From the NCBI RefSeq assembly GCF_014197855.1, contig NZ_JACIGJ010000003.1:248001-312000 (forward strand): DNA of 64,000 nt, written 5' to 3'. The notes below the pieces were generated by a model. The model had not been told where the DNA came from and did not search any database. It saw only the letters and a program-made list of their open reading frames with translations. A program made the translations under genes and the position numbers. Shown here piece after piece: positions 18,233 to 27,539 of this stretch (position 1 is the first letter of the stretch; each line of letters starts with the position of its first letter). Source of the stretch: Roseospira marina. Its GTDB lineage: Bacteria; Pseudomonadota; Alphaproteobacteria; Rhodospirillales; Rhodospirillaceae.

Positions 18233-19195
18233 TCAGCCCACGAGGCTGCGGGTCAGAAGCCAGGCGTTGGCCGGGTTCTCCCCGATCCGCCGCACCGAGT
18301 AGGGCCACCAGTCGCGCCCGAACGGCACGTACAGGCGGACCCGTTCCCCCTCCGCCACCAGCGCCCGGGCGAGCGGTTCCCGCACCCCCAGCAGCATCTC
18401 GAACTCGTAGGAACCCGGCGGCCAGCCGCCGGCCCGCGCCCGCTCCCGCGTGTAGGCCGTCAGGCGGGCGTCGTGTGTGGCGACAATGGGATAAAAGCCG
18501 GCCGCCCGCGCCTCCGCCGAAAACATGCGGTCGATCAGACGGCGGGAGTTGGCCTTGATGTCCGCGCGGCGGGTGTAGGCAATGGCCGGCGTACCGACGA
18601 ACGCGCCCTTGACCAGCCGAACCGCGCCGCCCCGGCGGATCTGGGCGTCCAGGTCGGCCTCGGTGCGCTTCAGGTAGGCTTGCAGGGTCAGCGCCACCGG
18701 CAGGCCCCGATCCGCGAGACCGTCGTGCAGGGCGATGGTGGCATCGACCACCGAGGGATCCTCCATGTCCAGCATCAGGACATGCAGGCCGTCCGGCGGC
18801 GCGTCGGCCGCTCCGTCCCGGAGAGTCTCGGCAATGGTGTCCAAGTGGCGCGCGGCAAGAGCGGGGTCGAGCAGGTGGCCCACCTGGGTCATGTCCACCG
18901 ACACATGAACGTCGAGCCCGGTGCCGCGCAGCGCCTGGATGACCGCCTGCTTGGCCGCGACGTTCTCGTCGACCAACGCCGGCTGATCGACGTATTCGCC
19001 CAGGTAGAACAGCGAGGATCGCAAGCCCTGGTCCCGGAACAAGGCTTGGGCGCGCGCCACGGCGTCGGTCGCGTCGCCGCTGGCGACGAACCGGTCGCGT
19101 AAGCCCGCCGTGATGCGCGCCGTCTGCATGAAGTGGGTCACCCGGGGTGAGCGGGCCAGGGCGATCATCGCAGACTGCCAGAGGCGAGCGAACAT
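18233..19195 (-). CDS. Proline dehydrogenase (monofunctional)
   Basis: The 320-residue protein is a PRODH TIM barrel: LFYLGEYVDQPALVDEN, LMLDMEDPSVVDATI, QAYLKRTEADLD, RLVKGAFVG, ATHDARLTAY and YEFEMLLGVREPLAR match family blocks that bind FAD and proline. It oxidises proline to pyrroline-5-carboxylate and passes electrons to quinone. The P5C dehydrogenase half of PutA is absent and no separate P5C dehydrogenase gene is in the window. Length is normal for the monofunctional enzyme. Confidence 0.9.
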   Translation of the reverse strand: MFARLWQSAMIALARSPRVTHFMQTARITAGLRDRFVASGDATDAVARAQALFRDQGLRSSLFYLGEYVDQPALVDENVAAKQAVIQALRGTGLDVHVSVDMTQVGHLLDPALAARHLDTIAETLRDGAADAPPDGLHVLMLDMEDPSVVDATIALHDGLADRGLPVALTLQAYLKRTEADLDAQIRRGGAVRLVKGAFVGTPAIAYTRRADIKANSRRLIDRMFSAEARAAGFYPIVATHDARLTAYTRERARAGGWPPGSYEFEMLLGVREPLARALVAEGERVRLYVPFGRDWWPYSVRRIGENPANAWLLTRSLVG

Positions 19196-19243
19196 GGGCG
19201 TGTCGATCCTGCTGTTTTGAAGGGAGGGCTGGACTCGGTGCCT

Positions 19244-19810
19244 TCAGTCGGCGACGGGGTCGGCCGGACCGTCGGGCGCGGCCAGGGTGGAGAGAATGAA
19301 CGCCGCCCGCTCCGCCACCGAGACCTTCGGCACCAGCACGACCTCGTATCCGAGCGTGGGGTAGAGGCGCAGCAGGCGATCATACTCCGCCACGGCAGCG
19401 GACAGGTCATGCCGCCGCTCCGGCTCGGTGACGTAGATCTCGGGCCAGGGCGGCGTCAGGAAAACCTGCCGGTGATAGCGGTGACAGAGGGACAGGTCCG
19501 CCAACGGGGCGTCGTCGCCCGTGGCCTGCGCCAGCGCGGCGGCCGCGTCGATCAGGCCCCGGTCGAAGAACACCCAGGCGCCGGGGGCTTGCGATGCGGC
19601 GGCCCGATCGTCCAGGGCCATCGCCACCGCCCGGCGCGCGAAGGCCGCGAGATCGACCCAGGGCAAGGCCGTTCCGCCGCGCTGCTCCTCCGCGCGGATG
19701 ATGCGGCGCCCCGGCTCCTCGACGATCGCGTACCCACGCCGCGCCAACGCGGCCAGCACCGTGGACTTACCGCCCCCCGAACACCCCGAGATCACAACAA
19801 ACCGAGTCAT
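19244..19810 (-). CDS. P-loop ATPase of the AAA_28 type
   Basis: The 188-residue protein starts MTRFVVISGCSGGGKSTVLAALARRGY (shown here only as the Walker A GCSGGGKST). EEPGRRIIRAEEQRGG and VFFDRGLIDAAAAL follow, matching small predicted ATPases/kinases of the AAA_28 group. FFDRG resembles the substrate/metal motif seen in nucleotide kinases. The substrate is unknown. It lies 48 bases upstream of the proline dehydrogenase gene in the same direction, and just downstream of the toxin remnant. Confidence 0.8.
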   Translation of the reverse strand: MTRFVVISGCSGGGKSTVLAALARRGYAIVEEPGRRIIRAEEQRGGTALPWVDLAAFARRAVAMALDDRAAASQAPGAWVFFDRGLIDAAAALAQATGDDAPLADLSLCHRYHRQVFLTPPWPEIYVTEPERRHDLSAAVAEYDRLLRLYPTLGYEVVLVPKVSVAERAAFILSTLAAPDGPADPVAD

Positions 19811-19865
19811 CAGGTTTCCCTTCCGCGATCACACCGCCGGATCAAGCACCGCGAACGCAGCCCCG

Positions 19866-20288
19866 TTACCGTCCCGTCGCCCAAGGGTCAAGGGTCGGAG
19901 CGGCCGCCGCCTTGAACGCGCCCACATCGCGCGTGGCGACCGCGCACCCGTGGGCGCTGGCGATGGCCGCGATGTATCCGTCCGGTGTCGGAAACCCCTG
20001 ACCGGCGGCGCGGGCCGCCACGGCAAGATCGGCATAGTGACAGGCGGCCTCTGTATCGAAAGGCAGGATCCGGCCCTCGAACAACCCAAGCAGCCCGTCG
20101 AACATCCCGGCGAGGGCGTGCCTACGCTGCCCCTCGGGCAAGGCGCGAATGCCGAACAGCAGTTCCGCGACGGTCACACTGGACAGAAACAGCGTCTCGG
20201 CCGCCTGGGCATCCAGTCAGTCGCGCACGGCCGGGGCAGGCGCGGGCTTCATCGCCTCGGACACAACGTTCGTCTCCAGGACGATCAT
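19866..20288 (-). pseudogene. FitB/VapC-type PIN toxin with an in-frame nonsense codon
   Basis: From the ATG at 20286-20288 the frame reads MIVLETNVVSEAMKPAPAP then VRD-stop-LDAQAAETLFLSS and continues through VTVAELLFGIRALPEGQ to the end at 19866, 140 codons in all. Codon 24 is TGA (20217-20219), where homologues normally carry Trp TGG, a single-base change. The rest is intact, including FPTPDGYIAAIASAHGC and ATRDVGAF with the acidic PIN residues. The toxin is probably inactive unless a GTG at 20175-20177 restarts translation, which would lack the first catalytic segment. The antitoxin stop overlaps its start. Confidence 0.8.
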
Positions 20289-20539
20289 TCAAAGCCCAAG
20301 GGCGCGGCGGGTGTCCTGTCGCGCCCTTGATCCATAGCCTCGACATCGGCATCCGTCACCCCGGCATCGCGGCTCAAGGCCGCCAGCGCCGATCCGATGC
20401 GAAGGCGATCGGCCGGACGAACCGCTGCCTCCAGAATGCCGCGCATTTCGGCTTCGGTGCTACGGCCATGCTGGGCCGCGCGAACCTTGAGGGCGCGGTG
20501 TGCCTCCGCCGACAGATTGCGAATGGTGACAGCGGGCAT
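20285..20539 (-). CDS. FitA-like ribbon-helix-helix antitoxin
   Basis: The 84-residue protein starts MPAVTIRNLSAEAHRALKV and continues RAAQHGRSTEAEMRGILEA, very close to the FitA/StbC ribbon-helix-helix DNA-binding domain. The C-terminal half (TDADVEAMDQGRDRTPAAPL) would wrap the PIN toxin. Such antitoxins neutralise the toxin and repress their own promoter. Its TGA overlaps the toxin ATG. It looks intact while the toxin does not, so it may persist as a stand-alone repressor. Confidence 0.88.
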   Translation of the reverse strand: MPAVTIRNLSAEAHRALKVRAAQHGRSTEAEMRGILEAAVRPADRLRIGSALAALSRDAGVTDADVEAMDQGRDRTPAAPLGFE

Positions 20540-20570
20540 CGGATCGCGCCTCCATCCATGTGATTGCACT

Positions 20571-20588
20571 GCTATCAGCATGATAAGC
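20571..20588. promoter_or_regulatory. Candidate operator upstream of the antitoxin gene
   Basis: An imperfect inverted repeat, GCTATCA-GCA-TGATAAGC, lies 32 bases before the antitoxin start. Ribbon-helix-helix antitoxins bind such repeats for autoregulation, and the surrounding bases are AT-richer than average. Assignment rests on position and symmetry only. Confidence 0.45.
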
Positions 20589-20661
20589 CTGCCATCGTCC
20601 AGCACGTACAGACGGCGACGAGAACCACGAAGGCCATACGTGGCCATCCCAGATCGAACGC

Positions 20662-20697
20662 AAAAAGGGCCCGCCGGCGGCAACCGACGGACCCTTT
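20662..20697 (-). terminator. Intrinsic terminator of icd
   Basis: On the minus strand, AAAGGGTCCGTCGG pairs over 14 positions (two or three G-T wobbles) with the arm ending CGGGCCCTTT, around a short loop, and is followed by a run of T. It lies about 50 bases past the icd stop and before the antitoxin promoter, so it should insulate the two. It is the clearest rho-independent terminator in the window. Confidence 0.85.
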
Positions 20698-20746
20698 AGA
20701 TTTACGCCCCAGGGTCACCCCCGGCAAGGCAGCGGCCTCCGCCGCG

Positions 20747-21961
20747 TCACCCCATGGCGGCCTTCAGGCCCTCGTCGAGCTTGTCGAGGAACTGCTGGGT
20801 GGTCAGGTACGGCTGATCCTTGGAGATCAGCAGCGCCAGGTCCTTGGTCATGAAGCCGGCTTCGACCGTCTCCACGCACACGCGCTCCAGCGTCTCGGCG
20901 AAGCGCACCACCTCGGGCGTGCCGTCGAACTCGCCGCGGAACTTCAGGCCCCGGGTCCAGGCGAAGATGGAGGCGATCGGGTTGGTCGACGTCTCCTGCC
21001 CCTTCTGATGCTGGCGGAAGTGGCGGGTGACGGTGCCGTGCGCCGCCTCGGCCTCGACCGTCTGGCCGTCCGGCGTCATCAAGACGGAGGTCATCAGGCC
21101 CAGCGAGCCGAAGCCCTGCGCCACGGTGTCGGACTGCACGTCGCCGTCGTAGTTCTTGCAGGCCCAGACGAAGCCGCCTTCCCACTTCATGCAGCAGGCG
21201 ACCATGTCGTCGATCAAACGATGCTCGTAGGTGATGCCGGCGGCGTCGAACTTGTCCTTGAACTCGGCGTCGAACACCTCCTGGAACAGATCCTTGAAGC
21301 GGCCGTCATAGGCCTTCAGGATCGTGTTCTTGGTCGACAGGTAGACCGGCCAACCCCGGTTCAGGCCGTAGTTCATGCAGGCCCGGGCGAAGCCGCGAAT
21401 GGAGTCGTCCAGGTTATACATGGTCATGGCGACGCCTGCGCTCGGGAAGTCGTAGACCTCGTGCGTGATCGGCGCGCCGCCGTCGTCGGGCGTGAAGGTG
21501 ACGGTCAGCTTACCCTTGCCCGGCACCGTGAAGTCGGTGGCGCGGTACTGGTCACCGAAGGCGTGACGGCCAATCACAATCGGTTGCGTCCAGCCCGGCA
21601 CATAGCGCGGCACGTTGCTGCAAATAATCGGCTCGCGGAAGACGGTGCCGCCCAGGATGTTGCGGATGGTGCCGTTGGGGGAGCGCCACATCTTCTTGAG
21701 GCTGAATTCCTCCACCCGCGCCTCGTCCGGGGTGATGGTCGCGCACTTCACGCCGACGCGGTGCGTCTTGATCGCCTCGGCGGCGTCCACGGTGATCTGG
21801 TCGTCGGTCTCGTCGCGCTTTTCGATGCCGAGATCGTAGTACAGCAGCTCGACATCCAGGTACGGCAGGATCAGCTTGTCCTTGATGAAGGCCCAGATGA
21901 TGCGGGTCATCTCGTCGCCGTCCAGCTCCACGATCGGATTGGCGACCTTGATCTTGCTCAT
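20747..21961 (-). CDS. icd: NADP-dependent isocitrate dehydrogenase
   Basis: The 404-residue enzyme starts [20 protein letters not shown], the signature of the homodimeric, eukaryote-like subfamily common in alphaproteobacteria. It contains KSPNGTIRN-like [19 protein letters not shown] and [19 protein letters not shown]. It oxidises isocitrate to 2-oxoglutarate in the TCA cycle and yields NADPH. The start at 21961 is set by the family signature; GAGGAGC lies upstream. A strong terminator follows the gene. Confidence 0.97.
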   Translation of the reverse strand: MSKIKVANPIVELDGDEMTRIIWAFIKDKLILPYLDVELLYYDLGIEKRDETDDQITVDAAEAIKTHRVGVKCATITPDEARVEEFSLKKMWRSPNGTIRNILGGTVFREPIICSNVPRYVPGWTQPIVIGRHAFGDQYRATDFTVPGKGKLTVTFTPDDGGAPITHEVYDFPSAGVAMTMYNLDDSIRGFARACMNYGLNRGWPVYLSTKNTILKAYDGRFKDLFQEVFDAEFKDKFDAAGITYEHRLIDDMVACCMKWEGGFVWACKNYDGDVQSDTVAQGFGSLGLMTSVLMTPDGQTVEAEAAHGTVTRHFRQHQKGQETSTNPIASIFAWTRGLKFRGEFDGTPEVVRFAETLERVCVETVEAGFMTKDLALLISKDQPYLTTQQFLDKLDEGLKAAMG

Positions 21962-22274
21962 GACGGGGGCTCCTCTTGCTTCATTCGCGCCCAGGCGCCA
22001 CCGCCGCCGGATCGGACCGGGCGGGCGCACGGGCCGCGCAGGATTGTCACCGAACACCGCCGGCGACGGCGGGACGGATCCATCCCGGTCAGCGCGGCGG
22101 CTCATGTCCGCGGGGGAGCGCCCCCTGGGGAAAGTGAGGCCGGCCCGGGGCGAGCGCGGCGGGGCCCTCAGGACGAAGGCCCGGAAACGGACGGCGGAAC
22201 CATAGCAACCCCGCCGGTGAAGGCAAGCCCGGAGTGGTATCGCCGAGTCCGCATGTCGGGCTCCCGCCCCCGCC
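21962..22274. other. Gene-free spacer between rdgB and icd
   Basis: This 313-base stretch is very GC-rich and holds the icd ribosome binding site (GAGGAGCC) and presumably its promoter. I see no gene, no clear operator and no RNA structure beyond short GC stems. Confidence 0.5.
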
Positions 22275-22922
22275 CTACCGGGCCGGGGCGAAGCAGGCGG
22301 CGACGAGTTGACGGAACGCCTCGGCCCGATGGCTCATGGCGTGCTTGGCTGCGGGCTCCATCTCGGCGAACGTCTGCGCGTGACCGTCCGGTTGAAAGAT
22401 GGGGTCGTAGCCGAAGCCCTTGGCGCCGCGCGGCGGCCAGACCAGATCGCCGTACACGTGCCCTTCGAAGGTCTCCACATGCCCATCCGGCCAGGCGAGG
22501 GACAGCGCACAGGTGAAGTTGGCGCGGCGATCCCGGGTGCCGCCCAGTTCGCGGTTCACCCGGCTCATGGCCAGGGCGAAATCGCGGTCGGGTCCGCCCC
22601 AGCGCGCCGAGTAGATACCGGGGGCGCCCTCCAGCGCGCGCACCTCTAGCCCGGAGTCGTCCGCCAGCGCGGGATGGCCGCTGGCCTGCGCCGCCGCCCT
22701 CGCCTTCAGTTCCGCGTTGGCGATGAAGGTGGTTCCGGTTTCCTCCGGCTCCGGCAGGTCAAGGTCTCCGGCCGACACGACGCGGGGGCCGCCCAGGGGC
22801 GCCAGCAGATCGGCAATCTCCCGGACCTTGCCGGGGTTGTGGCTGGCGACGACCAGGGTGCCGTGGTCGAAGCGGCGGGACGCGGGGCGCGCCTCCGGCC
22901 GGGGGGGCATGGTGCCGTGCAT
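22275..22922 (-). CDS. rdgB: Non-canonical purine NTP pyrophosphatase RdgB/HAM1
   Basis: The 215-residue protein has the HAM1 signature: [68 protein letters not shown] and [11 protein letters not shown]. It hydrolyses ITP, dITP and XTP to the monophosphates and so prevents their entry into DNA and RNA. About 19 residues precede the core. It lies 28 bases after gmhA in the same direction, forming a probable dnaB-gmhA-rdgB group. Confidence 0.95.
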   Translation of the reverse strand: MHGTMPPRPEARPASRRFDHGTLVVASHNPGKVREIADLLAPLGGPRVVSAGDLDLPEPEETGTTFIANAELKARAAAQASGHPALADDSGLEVRALEGAPGIYSARWGGPDRDFALAMSRVNRELGGTRDRRANFTCALSLAWPDGHVETFEGHVYGDLVWPPRGAKGFGYDPIFQPDGHAQTFAEMEPAAKHAMSHRAEAFRQLVAACFAPAR

Positions 22923-22950
22923 GAGCGTCTCCCGATCAGAACTGGAACGG

Positions 22951-23550
22951 TCAGGCCAGAGCCGCCTCCACCCGCAGGCAGAGATAATGGTATAGGCACT
23001 GGTGCGCCTGTTGGATCATCGGCGTGAACGAGGACGGCGCCGCCAGCAGCACATCAGACAGCGGCGCCAGCCGTCCACCGCCGGCTCCCGTCATCGCGAT
23101 GACCGTCATGGCGCGGGCGCGCGCCGCCTGCGCCGCCGCCACGACGTTGGCCGAGTTGCCGCTGGTGCTGATCGCCAGCAGCACCCCACCGGAGCCGCCG
23201 AACGCCTCCACTTCCCGCGCCAAGAGGCTTTCGAACCCGACGTCGTTGCTCCAGGCCGTCAGGGTCGCCGTGTTGGTGCCCAGCGCCATCACCGGCAGGC
23301 CGGCGCGGTCGAGCAGAAAGCGGGCGGTCAACTCCCCGGCAATGTGCTGCGCGTCCGCCATGGAGCCGCCATTGCCGCAGACCAGCACGGGACGGCGCGC
23401 GCGCAGCGCATCCACCATCAGGGTCACCGCCGCCTGCATGGCATGGGTGACGTCGGCGTCCTGCAGGGCGCGCAGCACCGCAAGGCTGTCGTCCAGATAC
23501 TCGGTCAGGCTGGTCTCGGCCCCCGGGGGGCCGGACGGGGCAGCGTCCAT
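22951..23550 (-). CDS. gmhA: Phosphoheptose isomerase (SIS domain)
   Basis: The 199-residue SIS-domain protein has [33 protein letters not shown], and the C-terminal [13 protein letters not shown] found in GmhA. It converts sedoheptulose 7-phosphate to D-glycero-D-manno-heptose 7-phosphate for lipopolysaccharide core synthesis. DiaA-type SIS proteins look similar, but QHIAGE and the zinc-site histidines fit GmhA. It sits between dnaB and rdgB. Confidence 0.88.
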   Translation of the reverse strand: MDAAPSGPPGAETSLTEYLDDSLAVLRALQDADVTHAMQAAVTLMVDALRARRPVLVCGNGGSMADAQHIAGELTARFLLDRAGLPVMALGTNTATLTAWSNDVGFESLLAREVEAFGGSGGVLLAISTSGNSANVVAAAQAARARAMTVIAMTGAGGGRLAPLSDVLLAAPSSFTPMIQQAHQCLYHYLCLRVEAALA

Positions 23551-23687
23551 GGGCGAAAGGTCCGATATGACAAGGGACAGAAGGCGCCGCGTCGGGCGTT
23601 CGTTCGGTTGTCCCGCTCCGGTCCGTCCAGGTCAAGGCCCGAGCGCGTGACATCCCGCCCTGTATGACCCTAAGGGCGCGTGCCCGG

Positions 23688-25193
23688 TCAGAAGTCCGGC
23701 CCTTCCGGATCGTCGCTGACCTCCAGGTTGCCGAAGCGCGTGTAGAGACCGTCGAAGAACAGGCGCACATTGCCGATGGGACCATGGCGCTGCTTGGCGA
23801 CGATCACCTCGGCCACGTTATGGGCCTTGTCGCAGCGCTCCAGCCATTGCTGGTGGCGCTCCATGTACTTGTCCTCGGTCTCTTCGGCCCGGCGCATGGG
23901 CTCCGCACGTTCCAGGTAGTACTGCTCCCGGAACACGAACATGACAACGTCGGCGTCCTGCTCGATGGAACCGGATTCACGCAGGTCGGCGAGCTGCGGC
24001 CGCTTGTCCTCGCGCTGCTCCACGGCGCGCGAGAGCTGCGACAGGGCGATGACCGGGACGTTCAGCTCCTTGGCGAGCGCCTTCAGGCCGCGCGTGATGG
24101 CCGAGACCTCCTGCACGCGGGAATCGGCGTTGGCCAACTTGCCCGCGCTCATGAGCTGGAGGTAGTCGACCACCACCAGCGCCAGACCGTGCTGGCGCGC
24201 CAGCCGCCGACAGCGGGTGCGCATGGCGGAGACGGTCAGGGCCGGCGTGTCGTCGATGTGCAGCGGGATCCGGTTCAGGTCCTGACTTTCGACCAGCAGG
24301 CGGTCGAAGTCCTCATTGGACAGCTCGCCGGTGCGAATCTTGTGCGAGGACACCTCCAGACGCTCTGACAAAATACGGGTGGCGAGCTGTTCGGCGCTCA
24401 TTTCCAGCGAGAAGAAGGCGACCGCCTTGCCCTTGAACTCCTCGTCGGCTTCGTCAAGGCAGTACTTGGCGGCGTTGAAGGCAATGTTGGTCGCCAGCGC
24501 GGTCTTGCCCATGGACGGGCGCCCGGCCAGGATCAACATATCCGACGGGTGCAGGCCGCCCAGCTTGCGGTCCAGGTCGACCAGACCGGTCGTCACGCCG
24601 GCCAGCCGGCCCTCACGGCGGTGGGCGGCCTCCGCCATCGTCAACGCGCCGCGCAGGGCGGAGGAAAAGTCCGTCAGACCGCCATCGTACTGCCCATGGG
24701 TCGCCAGATCGTACAGGCGCTGCTCACCCGCCTCGATCAGATCGGTGGCGTTGATCTCGATGTCGTTGTCGTGCGCCTCGTTGACCATGTCGGTGCCGAG
24801 GCCGACAAGCTGACGCCGCAGGTAGTAGTCATGGATCAGCCGCGCATAGTCGGTCGCGTTGATGATCGTGACGACGGAGCCCATCAGCGTCGCCAGATAA
24901 CGCGCCCCACCCAGATCGGCCAGGGCGTCGTCCGACTCCACATAGGGCTTCACGGTGACGGCGTTGGCGACCTGATTGCGCTCGATCAGGCGCTGGCAGA
25001 CGTCATAGATCAGGCTGTGGGCCGGGTGCGTGAAATGCTCCGCGCGGAGATACTCACCGGCCCGTTCCAAGACCTTGTTGTTGGACAGCAGCGCGCCGAG
25101 AAAGGCCTGCTCGGCCTCCAGGCTGGCGGGGGGCGGACGCAGACCGGCGCTGGCGCCGGCCTCGTCGCGCGTGGGATTGAGGGACGTGGACAT
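23688..25193 (-). CDS. dnaB: Replicative DNA helicase DnaB
   Basis: The 501-residue protein has the DnaB N-terminal helical domain (about 20-125) and the RecA-like helicase domain with Walker A GRPSMGKTALAT, VAFFSLEMSAEQLATRI, Walker B LVVVDYLQLM, and the C-terminal LRESGSIEQDADVVMF. It unwinds DNA at the replication fork as a hexamer. No intein or insertion is seen; the length is normal for alphaproteobacteria. Confidence 0.97.
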   Translation of the reverse strand: MSTSLNPTRDEAGASAGLRPPPASLEAEQAFLGALLSNNKVLERAGEYLRAEHFTHPAHSLIYDVCQRLIERNQVANAVTVKPYVESDDALADLGGARYLATLMGSVVTIINATDYARLIHDYYLRRQLVGLGTDMVNEAHDNDIEINATDLIEAGEQRLYDLATHGQYDGGLTDFSSALRGALTMAEAAHRREGRLAGVTTGLVDLDRKLGGLHPSDMLILAGRPSMGKTALATNIAFNAAKYCLDEADEEFKGKAVAFFSLEMSAEQLATRILSERLEVSSHKIRTGELSNEDFDRLLVESQDLNRIPLHIDDTPALTVSAMRTRCRRLARQHGLALVVVDYLQLMSAGKLANADSRVQEVSAITRGLKALAKELNVPVIALSQLSRAVEQREDKRPQLADLRESGSIEQDADVVMFVFREQYYLERAEPMRRAEETEDKYMERHQQWLERCDKAHNVAEVIVAKQRHGPIGNVRLFFDGLYTRFGNLEVSDDPEGPDF

Positions 25194-25291
25194 GGCCGGA
25201 GCATAGCGCCTTGCCCGCGTCCGACGAAGAGGGGTCGCGGATCCAAGCCTGTGAATCCCGGGGATAACGGAGGCGCGGAACCGGATCGGTG

Positions 25292-25576
25292 TTATTCGGC
25301 GATCCGTGATCGCACAGCGGGCTTGATCGGCCGGATCAGACAGGTCACCACCCGTTCAGCCATGGCGAGACTGACATCCGGATGCTTTTGAAGGTAGGCG
25401 CCTACGGTCGCGCGCCACGCCTGCTCTTCCGTCGCAGAGACCGACAGTGCGAAAGCATGCACGCGCTCCACGAGGGTTTGATCGTCCTCCGGGGTGGCCC
25501 CCCGCTCCAAAGACCGCTCCGGTGTCCGCCGCGCGCGCCCTTTGGGTGTCTTCGGTCTCGGCTCGATGTACGGCAT
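25292..25576 (-). CDS. Small hypothetical protein upstream of dnaB
   Basis: I do not recognise this 94-residue protein. It begins MPYIEPRPKTPKGRARRT, a basic Pro-rich start, then has an acidic helical middle (DDQTLVERVHAFALSVSAT) and ends AERVVTCLIRPIKPAVRSR. GGAGGGGG lies ahead of the ATG at 25576. The other strand is also open but with lower-quality peptides. The region is AT-richer than average, so it could be an acquired gene. Moderate to low confidence that it is expressed. Confidence 0.45.
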   Translation of the reverse strand: MPYIEPRPKTPKGRARRTPERSLERGATPEDDQTLVERVHAFALSVSATEEQAWRATVGAYLQKHPDVSLAMAERVVTCLIRPIKPAVRSRIAE

Positions 25577-25959
25577 GGATCCATCCCCCTCCAAGGATGT
25601 CCGCGTCGTGCACGACGTACACAGACGGGATCTTCGGTTCCAGGATAGCCGTCCGCGAGTGCTCTACTTTTGGACCTCACGAATCATATAAGAAAAGATG
25701 AGACACCGAAAAGGTGTGCCGTCGATGTGTACAGGCTGCAGCTATATGTATACCAACGACGGAAGCGATACGGGTCAAAAACGCATGCCTTCGACCGCCC
25801 CTGAATTGTTTCGGATGGGGTCGACTAAACCATATGGCGCCGTTTCGATTTCGTTTCAATGTGCCGCACTCTGCGCATGGCGGGGACCGCTCCCCCCGCG
25901 CGGTGTGCGACTCGACACGCTCCGGGGCCATGTGGCCCCGGGACCCGCCGCGCAAAGAT
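25577..25959. other. AT-richer gene-free stretch with a hairpin
   Basis: In 383 bases I see no credible gene. The middle (about 25670-25870) is distinctly AT-richer than the genome. At 25922-25941 there is a perfect inverted repeat CCGGGGCCA-TG-TGGCCCCGG, 18 bases beyond the stop of the leftward paaY-like gene; it may end that transcript although no T-run follows. Confidence 0.5.
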
Positions 25960-26559
25960 CTAGCCCCGGGACTGATACAGCGGCTTGAGGTCGGCCCACT
26001 GCACCGTCGGACGATCCGGCTCCGGCTCGGTCAGGGGCTCGACGACCCGCAGCCCCCTGCGGCAGCGCTGCGCCAAGTCCTGATACTGCCGCGTGCCCTC
26101 CGTCTTCCACGCAAATTCCGCGTCGGTCACCGCCCGGATCACCTTGCCCGGCACGCCGGCGATCAGGGAACGCGGCCCAAACGTGCTGCCCGCCTTCACG
26201 AAGCACTGCGCGGCCACAATGCTTTCCGGCCCGATGACGGCGCCGTCCATCACCACGCTGTTCATGCCGACGAGCGCCCCGCGCCCCACCCGCGCGCTGT
26301 GCAGGATGGCGCCGTGGCCGATATGGCCGTCCGCCTCCACCACGGTGTCCGTGTTCTGGAACCCGTGCATGGTGCAATTGTCCTGGATGTTGCTGCCCTC
26401 CTCCAGGAGGATACGGCCGAAGTCGCCCCGCAGCGACGCGGACGGCCCGACATAGACGCCGGCCCCGATCTGGACGTCCCCGATCAGAATCGCGGTGGGG
26501 TGGATAAAGGCCGTGGGGTGCACGACCGGGATCAGGTCTTCGAAAGCATACACGGGCAT
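25960..26559 (-). CDS. paaY: Gamma-carbonic-anhydrase-fold protein, PaaY/CaiE type
   Basis: The 199-residue protein is a left-handed beta-helix of hexapeptide repeats ([31 protein letters not shown]) with the three zinc histidines of gamma carbonic anhydrases (MHG and HIGHG). The start [20 protein letters not shown] and the tail [20 protein letters not shown] match PaaY, a thioesterase-like helper of phenylacetate degradation. No paa gene is nearby, so the cellular role here is open. The ATG at 26559 is chosen by homology. Confidence 0.82.
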   Translation of the reverse strand: MPVYAFEDLIPVVHPTAFIHPTAILIGDVQIGAGVYVGPSASLRGDFGRILLEEGSNIQDNCTMHGFQNTDTVVEADGHIGHGAILHSARVGRGALVGMNSVVMDGAVIGPESIVAAQCFVKAGSTFGPRSLIAGVPGKVIRAVTDAEFAWKTEGTRQYQDLAQRCRRGLRVVEPLTEPEPDRPTVQWADLKPLYQSRG

Positions 26560-26685
26560 GGGCTCGGCTCTCCGGGTCCGTCGGATCGGGGTCCGCGACG
26601 ACGGGGCGGACCGGTTCCATCCGCCACCGTATGGTTCCCGCCATGGTGACGGCGGACGCCCGGCCGGGCAAGGGAGAACACACCG

Positions 26686-27501
26686 ATGACCGACTGGACC
26701 CCGCCAGACTGGACCCCAAGCGACTATCTTGCCTTCGCCGACCATCGCCTGCGCCCGGCCCTGGACCTGCTGGCCCGCGTACCGCTGGAGCGGCCGGCCC
26801 ATGTCGTGGACCTGGGGTGTGGCACCGGCACGCTGACCCGCCACGCCCGCACCCGCTGGCCCGACGCGGCGATCCTGGGCGTGGACGCCTCCCCCGCCAT
26901 GCTGGCGCGAGCGCGCGCCGAAAGCGCCCCGGATATCGCCTGGGCCGAGGCCGATATCGCCACCTGGACCCCACCGCGGGAGGCTCGCCCCGATGTCCTC
27001 TTGTCCAACGCCGCCCTGCACTGGCTGGGGGATCATGACCGCCTGTTTCCGCGCCTGCTGAGTCTTCTGGCGCCGGGGGGCGTGCTCGCGGTGCAGATGC
27101 CGCGGAATTTCGATCGCCCCTCGCACGCCCTGGTCAAGACCGTGGCAGCGGACGGCCCCTGGGCGGACCGGTTCGCGGACCTGATCGCGCGCCCCGCGCC
27201 CGTGGACCCACCGGACGCCTACGCGGCGCGCCTGCTGGCGGCCGGCGCGGCGGACCTGGCGCTGTGGGAGACGGACTACCAGCAGATTCTCCCGGGCGGC
27301 CCGGAGACCATCGCCGACGTCACCCGCTCGACCACGCTGCGGCCCTGGCTGGCCCGCCTGGAGGATGATCCCACAAAGCGCGATGCCTTCCTCGCGGCCT
27401 ACCGCGCGCGGGTGGCGGCGGCCTACACAGCGTTGCCGGATGGGCGCACCCTGTTCCCGTTCCGCCGGCTGTTCCTGATCGCCACGCGGCCCGACGCCTG
27501 A
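26686..27501 (+). CDS. tam: Trans-aconitate 2-methyltransferase
   Basis: The 271-residue class I methyltransferase has the SAM loop [14 protein letters not shown] and the Tam-specific blocks [45 protein letters not shown] and TTLRPWL. It methylates trans-aconitate, a damaging by-product of citrate metabolism, with S-adenosylmethionine. The start [19 protein letters not shown] fits the family. It diverges from the paaY-like gene. Confidence 0.9.
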   Translation: MTDWTPPDWTPSDYLAFADHRLRPALDLLARVPLERPAHVVDLGCGTGTLTRHARTRWPDAAILGVDASPAMLARARAESAPDIAWAEADIATWTPPREARPDVLLSNAALHWLGDHDRLFPRLLSLLAPGGVLAVQMPRNFDRPSHALVKTVAADGPWADRFADLIARPAPVDPPDAYAARLLAAGAADLALWETDYQQILPGGPETIADVTRSTTLRPWLARLEDDPTKRDAFLAAYRARVAAAYTALPDGRTLFPFRRLFLIATRPDA

Positions 27502-27539
27502 CCGACCGACGCCTGACCGACGGTCGCCGTCCCCTGGCG

